A program made the translations under genes and the position numbers. DNA of 64,000 nt from Micavibrio_B sp964399985 (GTDB lineage: Bacteria > Pseudomonadota > Alphaproteobacteria > Micavibrionales > Micavibrionaceae), in assembly GCA_964399985.1 (NCBI GenBank), contig CAYNRY010000002.1:124001-188000 (forward strand). Reading direction: 5' to 3'. Positions 44,892-55,000 of this stretch are shown piece by piece. The notes below the pieces were generated by a model that was not told the origin of the DNA, searched no databases, and was given only the letters and a program-made list of their open reading frames with translations. Position 1 is the first letter of the stretch. Each line of letters starts with the position of its first letter.

Positions 44892-47800
44892 CTATCTCAT
44901 TGAATCCAGCTCTTTTTCGAGGCTCTCAAGCGCTTGCTGCTGTTCCTGCACAGCCTTCACTATTGGCGATAATAAGTCATCGCCGCGCATTTTATAGGTC
45001 CGGTCCTTGTTATTTTCACGCGTAATCAGGTTTGTTTTACGGCCTTCAAGCGCTTTTTCTATATCCTGGGCAATAAATCCGTAATCGAGGCGACCATTAC
45101 CGGCAATCAGGCGATAGGAAACAGGCTGTAGTTTCATGATGAAATCGAGGCCGAGATCGCTCGGGTGAATGTCTTTTTTCACGCGCTTGTCTGACGTGGC
45201 GGTGAAGGCGACCTGCCCGGAAATATTTGTGATAGCGGTATTGCCGAAACGAACCGTATTGCTGGCCGTGACTGCCGCCTGAAAGCCGATGGCTGTAATA
45301 TTTGAGAGGTTGGCTGTAATACTCGGATTTGAAGCCACGATCGTTATCCCGTTACCCGTCGCTCCTCCGTTTGCATTTCTGCCGATCACGGTGTTATTCG
45401 CTCCGGTTGTCGTATCGGATAGCGTGTAATATCCCGCCGCCGTATTGTTACTTCCGGTTGTCAAAATATTCAGGGCAAAATATCCAAGCGCCGTATTTGA
45501 ATCTTTCGATCCCGTGCCACGCACAGTTCCCACACCGAAAGCTGTGTTGGATGCGCCGGTTAAGTTTTGGCCGGCAGTAGATCCAAATAACGTATTGTCA
45601 TTTCCCGGATTGGTAGCAGATACATTCGCATTTCCAAAAGTCGTCAATTTGGTTGGCGTTGTTGCGGATCCAGCCGAGATATGACCTATCACCGTGTTGT
45701 TGCTTGCGGTTGCGGATTGGAGAGCCTGCCTGCCAATCGCAACATTCCCGGCCGCGCCTGTTCCTTGAAGCGCAGTATAGCCAACGACAACATTACCTGT
45801 ACCGGGCGATAATCCGGCATTGGTCCCCGCGATGACATTGCTTCCATTCGCAGCGCTTGTTGACGTACTATAGGCACCAATAACCGTGTTTAGAGCACTG
45901 GCTGTAGAGGCAGGATAGCTATTAAATCCGGCATAAACAGATCCGGCGGCAATATCTGAAGTAGAAGAAGTGGATTGGCCGCCGATAACAGTGACGTCGG
46001 AAGACGTGACTCCTCTGCCGGCTAAATATCCAATCACTGTATTATTCGATCCTGTCACATTTAAATTTAAGGCATCATGCCCCAAAGCCGTATTATCGCT
46101 ACCAGTCGTTATCGTGGTCGCTGCGCGATACCCGACCGCCGTGTTGCGCACCATATCTGTTCCGGCCTTCAAAGCTTCGAAACCAATCGCCGTATTATAG
46201 GATTTAAGCCCGGTTCCCATCATGGAATCTTTACCCGCAGCCGTATTGCCAGCGGAGCCGGACGTTAAAGCTCTCATTGCGCCGCTGCCAGCCGCTGTAT
46301 TTTGCGTTACGTCGCCACCGGCATAAATCGCATTATCTCCGACCGCCGTGTTATCCGTCCCTGTTGTAAGACCATACAGCCCATAATTTCCTATAGCCGT
46401 ATTTCTGGCACCGGTTGCCGCCGCTAATGCCAGATATCCAACACCGGTCGTCTGTTCAAGCCCGGTACCATTCATCGATGATGCGCCGACAGCAACATTG
46501 TTGCTATTTGCACCGCTTAAGGCTTCATATCCAATACCGACATTGTTCCATCCATACGCATATCGAAGAGAATATGTCCCAACAGCAACATTATCTCTCA
46601 TATCTCCACCGGTTTTCATTGTCTCCGTACCTATGGCCACGTTTTGGGATCGATATGTAGCGGTCGGATCGCCGGATGATTGAGAGCCGATCAGCACGTT
46701 ACTGGTTGCAGTCGTCGCAAATTTACCTGCGTTCCAGCCGGCAATCACGTTCATGCTGGGGGTGGTCGCAGATTTCAATGCCTCGAATCCTATAACCGAA
46801 TTCCCCGCACCGTTTGTATTCGACAACATCGAAAGGCTTCCCGCTGATGTATTTTCAATTGCCGTTGTCAGCATCTTGCCTGATTGGAATCCAATAGCCG
46901 TATTCCCGCTACAACTTGTGCACGTCATCAAAGCTTCATATCCGAACGCCGTATTTCGTGTCCCGCTCGTTATTTTGGTTCCGGCGCGCCAGCCCATGGC
47001 AGTATTGTGGTGAGCGTCCGTCGCATTCGCCATCGCTTCAAAACCAAAGGCTGAGTTATTACTGCCTGTTGTCAGGTTTTTTAAATTCCGCACACCGAAG
47101 CCAGTGTTTTTGGTTCCGGTTAGCGCGGCATTCCCGACATCGAGCCCGCCGAAGACATTCGTGCTGGCAACCACACCGTCATATAGATCATTGATCGCGG
47201 CAACCGTTCCGCCACCACCGCCGCCACCACCGCCGCCGACTGATGTCCAGGCCGTACCGCTGCACATCTCAACACCATAACCCGACAAGGCGCGTCGCAG
47301 CACGCTGGTATTGGCAACATTGCATGTCGCCATAATAAGAGGGTCGGCAAGTTTTAACCCCGAGATAATATCGACAAAATCCCCGCCAATAGCGGCGATG
47401 CGTTCAAACGTACCTGTACCGACAATGGTCGCGGCCTGCGCCTCGATTTTTTTATTTAAATAAGCAGTGTTCTGGTCAGAAGATTTAATCTTCCACAAGC
47501 CGCCAGAACTGGCCATCGCGCCTTCATAGGAATAGGTTACGATAATATCGTCATCCGTCACCGCCGCTTTTGTCACGAGCTGGAAATCGCCCACATCGTC
47601 GAGATCGCCGTCGTTATTCTGATCGGCACGCGTTGCACCGGTAGAAAAATTCCGGCAGGTCGTGGTAAAGACGCCATCTGGCCCGGCTGAAATAACCGCG
47701 ATCACCGGATAAATTTTGGAATCCGAACCTTGCAGGCGCTTATCGGTTCCGGACGTTCCCTGACAGGCGGCATTTAACGTGACAGGTCCAGCATCCCATA

Positions 47801-48221
47801 CGCAATAACCGTATTCCGTGCCCCATGGATCTTTTTTCGCCGCGCCGATCGAATTGGGAACATAGCCGCCGCCGACAGGTTTCGGATTGGCACCGGCATC
47901 GCGAAATTCCGGCGGCTCGACATAGGAATCATTGTCGCAATCGCCTTTATTGGTCGCGCTCGTCGCCGACATGATTGCCAGTTGCCCGACCATCGCCATA
48001 TCGACATCCGAGGAATTTTTCTTGTTCAGCGTGATCGCGTTCTGTACAGGGCCTTGAGAAAAATTCATCACGCCCGCGCCAAGTACTCCAACCATGGCGA
48101 CCGCGCCGAAAATGGCGAGGAAGACATTTCCTGAAGTATCAGTAGGCTGTAAGCGGTAAGCGGCATTCTTACCGCCTACTGCTTTCTGCTTTCTGCTTTC
48201 TACTTTCTGCCTACTGATCAT
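44892..48221 (-). CDS. Pilin-anchored repeat adhesin with S74 chaperone, paralogue 1 (1109 residues)
   Basis: Domain order: a repeat-derived leader (1-31); a prepilin-like junction TSG-N and hydrophobic helix (about 32-55); a GspG-like pseudopilin domain (about 90-240) with DPWGTEYGYC, AVISAGPDG and an acidic DQNNDGDLDD loop that may bind calcium; a small two-Cys module (about 298-327) with ATCNVANTSVLRR and EMCSGTAW; a nine-Gly linker; a long array of about 16-17-residue NTAIGxxAL repeats (about 356-990); and a peptidase S74 chaperone (about 1009-1109) with TSDKRVKKDI and LDYGFIAQD, ending in a coiled coil. S74 domains trimerise beta-helical fibres and may cleave themselves off. The start overlaps the upstream gene by 11 bp. 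Confidence 0.88.
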   Translation of the reverse strand: MISRQKVESRKQKAVGGKNAAYRLQPTDTSGNVFLAIFGAVAMVGVLGAGVMNFSQGPVQNAITLNKKNSSDVDMAMVGQLAIMSATSATNKGDCDNDSYVEPPEFRDAGANPKPVGGGYVPNSIGAAKKDPWGTEYGYCVWDAGPVTLNAACQGTSGTDKRLQGSDSKIYPVIAVISAGPDGVFTTTCRNFSTGATRADQNNDGDLDDVGDFQLVTKAAVTDDDIIVTYSYEGAMASSGGLWKIKSSDQNTAYLNKKIEAQAATIVGTGTFERIAAIGGDFVDIISGLKLADPLIMATCNVANTSVLRRALSGYGVEMCSGTAWTSVGGGGGGGGGGTVAAINDLYDGVVASTNVFGGLDVGNAALTGTKNTGFGVRNLKNLTTGSNNSAFGFEAMANATDAHHNTAMGWRAGTKITSGTRNTAFGYEALMTCTSCSGNTAIGFQSGKMLTTAIENTSAGSLSMLSNTNGAGNSVIGFEALKSATTPSMNVIAGWNAGKFATTATSNVLIGSQSSGDPTATYRSQNVAIGTETMKTGGDMRDNVAVGTYSLRYAYGWNNVGIGYEALSGANSNNVAVGASSMNGTGLEQTTGVGYLALAAATGARNTAIGNYGLYGLTTGTDNTAVGDNAIYAGGDVTQNTAAGSGAMRALTSGSAGNTAAGKDSMMGTGLKSYNTAIGFEALKAGTDMVRNTAVGYRAATTITTGSDNTALGHDALNLNVTGSNNTVIGYLAGRGVTSSDVTVIGGQSTSSTSDIAAGSVYAGFNSYPASTASALNTVIGAYSTSTSAANGSNVIAGTNAGLSPGTGNVVVGYTALQGTGAAGNVAIGRQALQSATASNNTVIGHISAGSATTPTKLTTFGNANVSATNPGNDNTLFGSTAGQNLTGASNTAFGVGTVRGTGSKDSNTALGYFALNILTTGSNNTAAGYYTLSDTTTGANNTVIGRNANGGATGNGITIVASNPSITANLSNITAIGFQAAVTASNTVRFGNTAITNISGQVAFTATSDKRVKKDIHPSDLGLDFIMKLQPVSYRLIAGNGRLDYGFIAQDIEKALEGRKTNLITRENNKDRTYKMRGDDLLSPIVKAVQEQQQALESLEKELDSMR
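48140..48212 (-). repeat. Dispersed GTAGGC/GTAAGCGG repeat inside a coding leader
   Basis: Modules AGTAGGC, GTAAGCGG and their complements (CCGCCTACT, CTTTCTGC) occur here, at 52003-52072 and at 63012-63062. This copy encodes the leader of paralogue 1 and the last codons and stop of paralogue 2. Confidence 0.75.
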
Positions 48222-51200
48222 TTGGCACCTCGCAATCTTTCAACTCCGCAACCTGCCGCTTCAAATCTTCGATCTTGGCCTGACGTTCCTGAATCGCTTT
48301 CACGATCGGCGCGACCAGATCGTTGCTGCGCAGTTGATAAGTTTTTATTTCATCATTGAGGCGATTGATCATATTGGTCTCACGGCCATCGAGGGATTTT
48401 TCAACATCCTGCGCAAGGAACCCGTAATCGAGACGGCCATTACCTTGTTTAAGACGATAGGAAACCGGTTTCAATCCCATGATAAAATCGAGGCCGAGAT
48501 CGGATGGCGTAATATCTTTTTTCAAACGGCGATCGGACGGGAAGGTCCACGCCACCTGCCCCTCGATAGCCGTAATACTGGCATTGCCTAAGCGGATCGT
48601 GTTGGCCGCACTTGTAGAGGCGCCATAGCCTATCGCGGTAGAATTACCTCCGCCAATATCGGTTCTCGAGCCAATGGCCGTACTTTGTGAGTACATTGTC
48701 CCGTTATAGGCAGCATATCCTATCGCTACATTATTGTCTGCTAGGCCGGAATTTTGCAGGGCATAGGCACCGATGGCCGTATTGTAACTAGCATCTGCTC
48801 CACTACTTATAACATTATTCACCATAGCCCTGTATCCGGCTGCCGTATTATAATTACTGGCTCCTCCCGTTCCCCCTGTCATTGCCAAAGCGCCGAGCGC
48901 CGTATTTCTTGTGCCGGAATTTGTTACCCCAAAGGATAGGTAACCCGCACTGGTTATCTCGGTTGTTCCATTATAACCGGAACGGAAGCCGAATGCGCTC
49001 CCATATTCCGCTCCTCCGAGTTGCGCCTGCGACCCAAAAGAGGCAGCTCCGGTAACGCTCGCCGCGCCGCTTGCATATAAAGCCCTGTAACCCACCGCGA
49101 CCGGAGCGTCGGCTGTCTGGGCTGTATTGCCATAGGCGGCTTGAGAACCAACTATGGCCGCATTATTTAAACCTGTCGCGGCGTATCCCGCCTGAGAACC
49201 GATCGCTGTGTTATTGCCCGAAACATGTGTTGTTGCATATAGAGCCTGCGATCCGACGGCTGCATTATTTGAAGCTGTTCCAGCTGAATACAGCGCGTTA
49301 TATCCCACAGCTGTATTATTAACTCCCGATATATTACTAAACATAGCCTGATGTCCAACAGCCGTGGCGAACGTATTTGAACCATTGGCGCGTAATGCTT
49401 GATAGCCTACAGCGGTCATAGAATTGACCGTAGTTCCCCCCAGGCTAAAAAGAGCTTCATATCCTATGGCCACAGAATTTGCAGTGGCGGTTGCTTTATT
49501 TAAAGCATTATATCCGATTGCCGTGTTGTTTGCGGCTGTAGGATTGCTCTTCAATGCACCGCTTCCAACTGCCGTATTGACCACCGTAGACGTTGTACTG
49601 TTCTGAAGTTTGGCAGCTTCGAAACCTATGCCAACATTGCCCGGCGATCTGACAACCGACAATGCGCTCCAGCCGATACCCGTATTATTTAATGTCGCGC
49701 CGGGCCCCTTAACAGCAGTTGCCCCGATCGCGACGTTATCCGAAGTACTCGCCGCTTTATCCCGCATAACATCGCGCCCGACGGCGACGTTGCGGTTACT
49801 TGTGTTATTCGTCAGCGAAGCGGCCGCGTAAGAGCCAATAGCGATATTATCAGCGCCCGCTGTTGAAGCATAAAGCGCGGAATATCCGGCGCCCGTATTG
49901 CGCAACGCGGCGGCATTATTCAGGAGGCGGAGGGAGTTATAGCCGATGGCCGTGTTATCGCTGGCCGTCGCGCCAAGAGCGCCAAGTGAAGACATGCCGA
50001 CCGCTACGTTTCGCGTCGCGCTGGTCACGCTTCCCATCGCGCCCGATCCGACGCCGGTATTGGACCCTGCCGTCGCGCCCGTTAACGCGGCATGGCCCAA
50101 AGCTGTGGAGCCGGAACTGGTAAGATTAGCATCCAGCGCATAATTCCCGATCGCTGTATTATCGAGACCGCTCGTATTCCTGTTCCCGGCATCGCCGCCA
50201 AGCCAGACGGCGCGGACTGCACCTATTGTATTATAGCCGCTATAGCGGCCGACCGATGTGATCTCTGTCGTTACTTTATCGAGCAGTGCTGCCGTCCCTA
50301 TACAGGTATTGTCGTTATTCGCCGTTCCGTTTCCGAGCTTGGAACAGGCATAATTACCAAAGGCAGCCGTGCGGCTGGCGGTTGGCGCATTCTCCATGGC
50401 GTAATAGCCGAGGGCCGTATTGGCGCTGCCCGAGGTGATATTGCGCAGGACATATGTGCCTAAAATCGAATTTCCCCAGCCGGTGGTGAGCGTTGCGCTC
50501 GCGTAATTATCGGCGGCGAGAATGATATTACCGCCGCCGGTGACGGATTCGCCGCCTGCGTTTTTACCGAGGAAAATATTATTACGGACGTAATTGGCGA
50601 TACCGTCGGAGAAATTATCGATGATCGTGCCGATTCCGCTGCCGCCGCCGGCCAGCCATGTCGTGCCGTCGCAGATTTCGAGATTGGCGCCGGATGCCGT
50701 GCGGCGCAATACGCCTGTGTTGGTAGAATTACAAGTTGTCACCACGGACGCATCAGCAATGCGCAAACCGTTTTGCATCGTGAGAGGCGATGCGCCTGTT
50801 TTTTCGCAGATATAAGTCCTTGGGATTTCGCATCTGTCATCATTCCATGCCGCGCTATTATTATAGCGTAAACAATTTTCAACTTTTAATCCCTCTGGGC
50901 GGCCACTGAACCAGTTACTATAATTTCCACCGACGGCTTGCCCTCCATTTGCTGCGTACTCCCCTTGCCAGAATTGCACCCCTTTCAGTTCACCGTCCGC
51001 CCAGCGCCATACACCTTCAGCATCAATATCACTGGCGCCAAGCCAGGAAGCAGTACCGCCACCGGCGACATTATTGTATACAATTGTATTTTCGGCACTG
51101 CTTCCGATAACAGCCAAGTAGGCTCCATTGGCTTGGCAGGCAGCTTGCGCGTCTTGCCATGTTGCCGTTGTCGTGACACCATAATAACAATTCCCGTTTG

Positions 51201-52080
51201 CCGGATTATCATAAGAGACATTACCTAAACCAGCGCACGACACCGCCGCGTTTTGTACATAGCCGAGGCTGTTCATCATCGACGTGCCGGTGAATTTTGC
51301 TTGCGGTACTTCGATCGCCTTATTGATCGTCGCGGTATTGGCATCGGATGATTTCAATTGCCACAGCCCGCCCGAAGCGCCGGTGGCTTCTTCATATGTA
51401 TAAGTGAATATTAAATCATCATCGGACACGGCGGCTTTGCTCACCATCTCCAGATCGCCCGTATCACCGAGCGCGCCATTGGCGTTGACATCGGCGGCGG
51501 CGAAAGTTCTGCACGTCGTCGTAAAGGCTTTGTCGGGCCCTGCGGAAATGATCGCAACGCTCGTATACAGTTTCGAATCCGTTCCGGCGAGGCGGCGGTT
51601 GGTGCCGGGGCTCCCTTGCTGGCAAGACGCGTTCAGCAATGTCGGTCCATGATCCCAGACGCAATAGCCGTAATCACTGCCCCACGGATCGCTTGTTCTG
51701 GTGACGCCGATGCCGAGCGGAATAAGTCCGCCGCCGGTTGGCGACGGCTTTGTGCCATCGACGCGCCATTCGACAGGCTCGACATAATTATCCGTATCGC
51801 AATCGCCGCTGCCGCTTAATCCGGTGGCGGCCATGACGGCACTTTGCGCGGCGATCGCCATTTGCGCCTGTGCGCTATTGCTGCGGGTCAGTTTCACCGA
51901 CGATGTCAATGGCCCCTTGATCAGCGTTGTCATACCAACGCCTAGAATCCCGAGCACGCCCAGCGCGCCGAAGAGGACGAGAAATACGCTGCCGCGAGAG
52001 TTAGGAGTAGGCGGTAGGCAGGGGGCGGTATTACCACCTATAGCTTTCTGCTTACTGCTTACTGCCTTCCACATACTCAT
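48211..52080 (-). CDS. Pilin-anchored repeat adhesin with C-type lectin and S74 domains, paralogue 2 (1289 residues)
   Basis: Domain order: a repeat-derived leader (1-30); a prepilin-like junction SRG-S and helix (31-56); a pseudopilin domain (about 88-240) with DPWGSDYGYC and AIISAGPDK; a C-type-lectin-like domain (about 281-426) with CYYGVTTTATWQDAQAAC, SWLGASD, AWNDDRC and TYICE; the two-Cys module (about 449-474); NTAIGxxAL repeats (about 505-1165); and the S74 chaperone (about 1179-1289) with PSDRRLKKDI. The lectin domain is inserted in place of a segment present in the paralogues. The ATG overlaps the upstream stop by 4 bp and has GGAGGGG before it, so this start is firm and the leader is translated. 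Confidence 0.88.
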   Translation of the reverse strand: MSMWKAVSSKQKAIGGNTAPCLPPTPNSRGSVFLVLFGALGVLGILGVGMTTLIKGPLTSSVKLTRSNSAQAQMAIAAQSAVMAATGLSGSGDCDTDNYVEPVEWRVDGTKPSPTGGGLIPLGIGVTRTSDPWGSDYGYCVWDHGPTLLNASCQQGSPGTNRRLAGTDSKLYTSVAIISAGPDKAFTTTCRTFAAADVNANGALGDTGDLEMVSKAAVSDDDLIFTYTYEEATGASGGLWQLKSSDANTATINKAIEVPQAKFTGTSMMNSLGYVQNAAVSCAGLGNVSYDNPANGNCYYGVTTTATWQDAQAACQANGAYLAVIGSSAENTIVYNNVAGGGTASWLGASDIDAEGVWRWADGELKGVQFWQGEYAANGGQAVGGNYSNWFSGRPEGLKVENCLRYNNSAAWNDDRCEIPRTYICEKTGASPLTMQNGLRIADASVVTTCNSTNTGVLRRTASGANLEICDGTTWLAGGGSGIGTIIDNFSDGIANYVRNNIFLGKNAGGESVTGGGNIILAADNYASATLTTGWGNSILGTYVLRNITSGSANTALGYYAMENAPTASRTAAFGNYACSKLGNGTANNDNTCIGTAALLDKVTTEITSVGRYSGYNTIGAVRAVWLGGDAGNRNTSGLDNTAIGNYALDANLTSSGSTALGHAALTGATAGSNTGVGSGAMGSVTSATRNVAVGMSSLGALGATASDNTAIGYNSLRLLNNAAALRNTGAGYSALYASTAGADNIAIGSYAAASLTNNTSNRNVAVGRDVMRDKAASTSDNVAIGATAVKGPGATLNNTGIGWSALSVVRSPGNVGIGFEAAKLQNSTTSTVVNTAVGSGALKSNPTAANNTAIGYNALNKATATANSVAIGYEALFSLGGTTVNSMTAVGYQALRANGSNTFATAVGHQAMFSNISGVNNTAVGYNALYSAGTASNNAAVGSQALYATTHVSGNNTAIGSQAGYAATGLNNAAIVGSQAAYGNTAQTADAPVAVGYRALYASGAASVTGAASFGSQAQLGGAEYGSAFGFRSGYNGTTEITSAGYLSFGVTNSGTRNTALGALAMTGGTGGASNYNTAAGYRAMVNNVISSGADASYNTAIGAYALQNSGLADNNVAIGYAAYNGTMYSQSTAIGSRTDIGGGNSTAIGYGASTSAANTIRLGNASITAIEGQVAWTFPSDRRLKKDITPSDLGLDFIMGLKPVSYRLKQGNGRLDYGFLAQDVEKSLDGRETNMINRLNDEIKTYQLRSNDLVAPIVKAIQERQAKIEDLKRQVAELKDCEVPNDQ
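52003..52072 (-). repeat. Dispersed GTAGGC-type repeat inside a coding leader
   Basis: GGAGTAGGCGGTAGGCAGG on the plus strand is followed by CTTTCTGCTTACTGCTTACTGCC. It is a second copy of the family at 48140-48212 and encodes residues about 4-27 of paralogue 2. Confidence 0.75.
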
Positions 52081-55000
52081 TCCCGCCCCTCCGCATCATG
52101 CTTTGTGCAAGCGGCTACGCGCTTCGCCTTGATCGCCGCGATTTTGTCTTCGAGGCGTTTGATAATCGCATCCTGCTCCTGCAAGGCCTTGACCAAAGGC
52201 GCGATCAAATCGGCGCTGCGCAGTTGATAGGTTTTCATCTCGTCTTCGCGGCGCGTAATCATATTGGTTATGCGTCCGTCGAGAGAGGCCTCGATATCCT
52301 GCGCAAGGAAACCGTAATCAAGTCGTCCGTTGCCCTGTTTCAGGCGATAGGAAACAGGCTTCAGCCCCATAATGAAATCAAGGCCGAGATCGGACGGCGC
52401 GATATCTTTTTTCACGCGCATATCGGAGGTCGCCGTAAACGCCACCTGTCCGGAAATTGTCGTCACTGATGTGTTCCCGACGCGGATTGTATTACTTAAA
52501 GTTACTTCCGCTCCGTTGCCGATGGCCGTCGTATTAGTCAGGTTTTGTACTAAAGGCCCGGCCCCATAGCCGATCGCCGTATTGTTCGACCCTGTCTGGT
52601 TGTAATAAAGCGCCTGATAGCCTGCCGCCGTATTATCTGACCCCGTCACATTGCGCATCAATGCCTGATAGCCAATCGCAGTATTATAATTACCATCTGC
52701 CGTGTTCTTAATGGCCTGATAGCCAATCGCCGTATTATAGGACGATGTATAAGTTGGTTCGCGTTCGCAGATACCGGAATATGTACTTGTGCAGCTTGAA
52801 TCGTCCCAAGCTTGCAAAGATGTACTCATTACTAAACAATGCTGAACTCCACCCGCGTTGCTTGGTTCGTTAAGATTCCAATTCGTATACAAATCGTTAG
52901 AGTTTGATCCAGCTGCTGCGCCTTGCCACAATTGAATATTATCAAGATCACCGTTCTGCCAACGCCACTCTCCTTCAACAGCATCATCCTTGGCGCCAAG
53001 CCAGGACTGCCCCGAACCAATAGACAAAATTAAACTGTTTTCCGTTGACGAAGAAACGACCGCAAGATAATCGCCATTGGCTTGGCAGGCGGCTTGTGCG
53101 CTCGCCCTGGTCTGGGTTGACGACAACCTGTAATAACAATGCCCCGTCGCAGTATCGGTTACGGTCGCTGCCGCACCAAGACCTGAGCAACTCGCCGCCG
53201 GATACGTCCCGTTTAAAGCTAGCAAAGTCTCGCTACCAACAGCCGTGTTAAAATTACCGACCGTGTTGGCTTGCATCGATACATATCCAATTGCGGTATT
53301 ATAAAGACCTCTGCTGTTCCCAAGAAGCGCCTGATAGCCAAGCGCCGTATTGGCTGGCGCCAGATTTTGAAGTAAGGCTTCATATCCGGCCGCAGTTACA
53401 TAATTGCCGGTCACGTTGAAATATCCGGCCCGAAAACCGGCCAAAGTATTATGCGAGGCATTCGTCATATTATAGCCCGCCTCGTGACCGACCACCGTGT
53501 TTTTCGAGCCAGTCAGAAGAGCCTGCATAACCCGATATCCCATGCCTGTATTATCCGATCCGGCATTATACTGAAGGGTTAGATTTCCAATCGCTGTTAT
53601 GTTATTACCACTCGATTCTCTGGCTGCACCAGAACCGATCGCTGTTGTATAGTTTGCAAATCTGTCCGTACTTCCACCGGACCCTGCAGCATAGCCGATC
53701 ACGGTGTTGTATGAAGATCCCGACGCCAGTCCCCGTCCGGCATAAGACCCGACGCCGGTATTGCCCTCTCCGGAATTCTTGGATAGCGCCCCGAAACCTG
53801 CAGCTGTTGCCGGACCGATGGGATTTCCCTGATCAATCGCAGCTGCGCCTATCAGCGTATGGCCTGATACAATATTCGTCCCACTGGTACCCGCATTATA
53901 TCCTATAGCCGTGTTCGCGCTTCCCGATATTAAACTTTTTAAGCTATATGCACCAAAGGCTACATTGTCGAAACCGGTAGTCACATCCCTCAACGCCCCG
54001 GCACCCAGCGCGGTATTGTTATTCCCCGACGCAAGATATCTTAGTGTTAAATATCCAACCCCTGTATTATAAGATCCTGTAGAGTTTGCATTGAGCGCCG
54101 TAACTCCAACTGCCGTATTATCGACGCCTGTGGTATTACCCCCAAGCGCAGTGTAACCAACCGCTGTATTATTGATACCGCTTGAAAAAGTGTTCACGCC
54201 TTTCAACGCCTGCGCGCCGATTGCCGTATTATCATTCCCTGTCTGATATCGGGAGGCTTCAGCGCCGATAGCCACGGCGCGAAGACCTGTCGTATTGGTA
54301 TAAAGGGCACGCTGCCCAACCGCCGTATTTTCATTGGCAAGGTTCCTGTTCATCGACTGATACCCGATAGCGGTATTGTTACTGCCCGAAACATTGGATT
54401 TGAGCGCTTCAGCGCCGGCGATGGTGTTATTCGATCCGGTCGTAATCTCGGTTCCGGCCTGATATCCCATCGCGACGTTCTGGTTGCCGGTAATATTCCT
54501 TAAGGCTTCCGAACCAAACGCCATGTTATCCGTTCCAGCCTTACCGGCATTCGAGCCTATATAAGTATTGCCGATCGAGCCGGAACCGCTGAACACGTTA
54601 TAGCCGACACCGGTATTGTAATAGTCGTTCGATCCCAAGCCCGCCCCGGCCTGCGACCCCATCATCGAGTTTTGATCGCCGGTCGTGACATTCGGCATGG
54701 CATTAGCGCCAAAACCGATACTGGCCCCGGCATTGAAAAGCTTTACTGCTTCCGCTCCGAAGGCAGTTGACTGATAGGCGGACGATGAGGATGTAAAATT
54801 TTGATATCCCCATGACATTTTTGCGTAATTTCCCGTCCCGCCCGAACCTGTCCCGCCATAGAAATTATCATTGGCGTAATCGGTAATCGCATCGGACAGG
54901 GAATCGAAAGTCCCCGCTGTCGATCCGCCGCCGCCGCCCGTCGCCGCTTCGGTTTGCTGGAAGCAATAGAGTCTTTTCAGATTGCCGCAGGTGTCATTCC

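Noticed and set aside
45329..52132. Many plus-strand open frames of 60-145 codons opposite the adhesin genes
   Set aside because: They follow the repeat period of the coding strand, lack ribosome-binding sites and show Pro/Arg/Ser-rich low-complexity translations; they are shadows.
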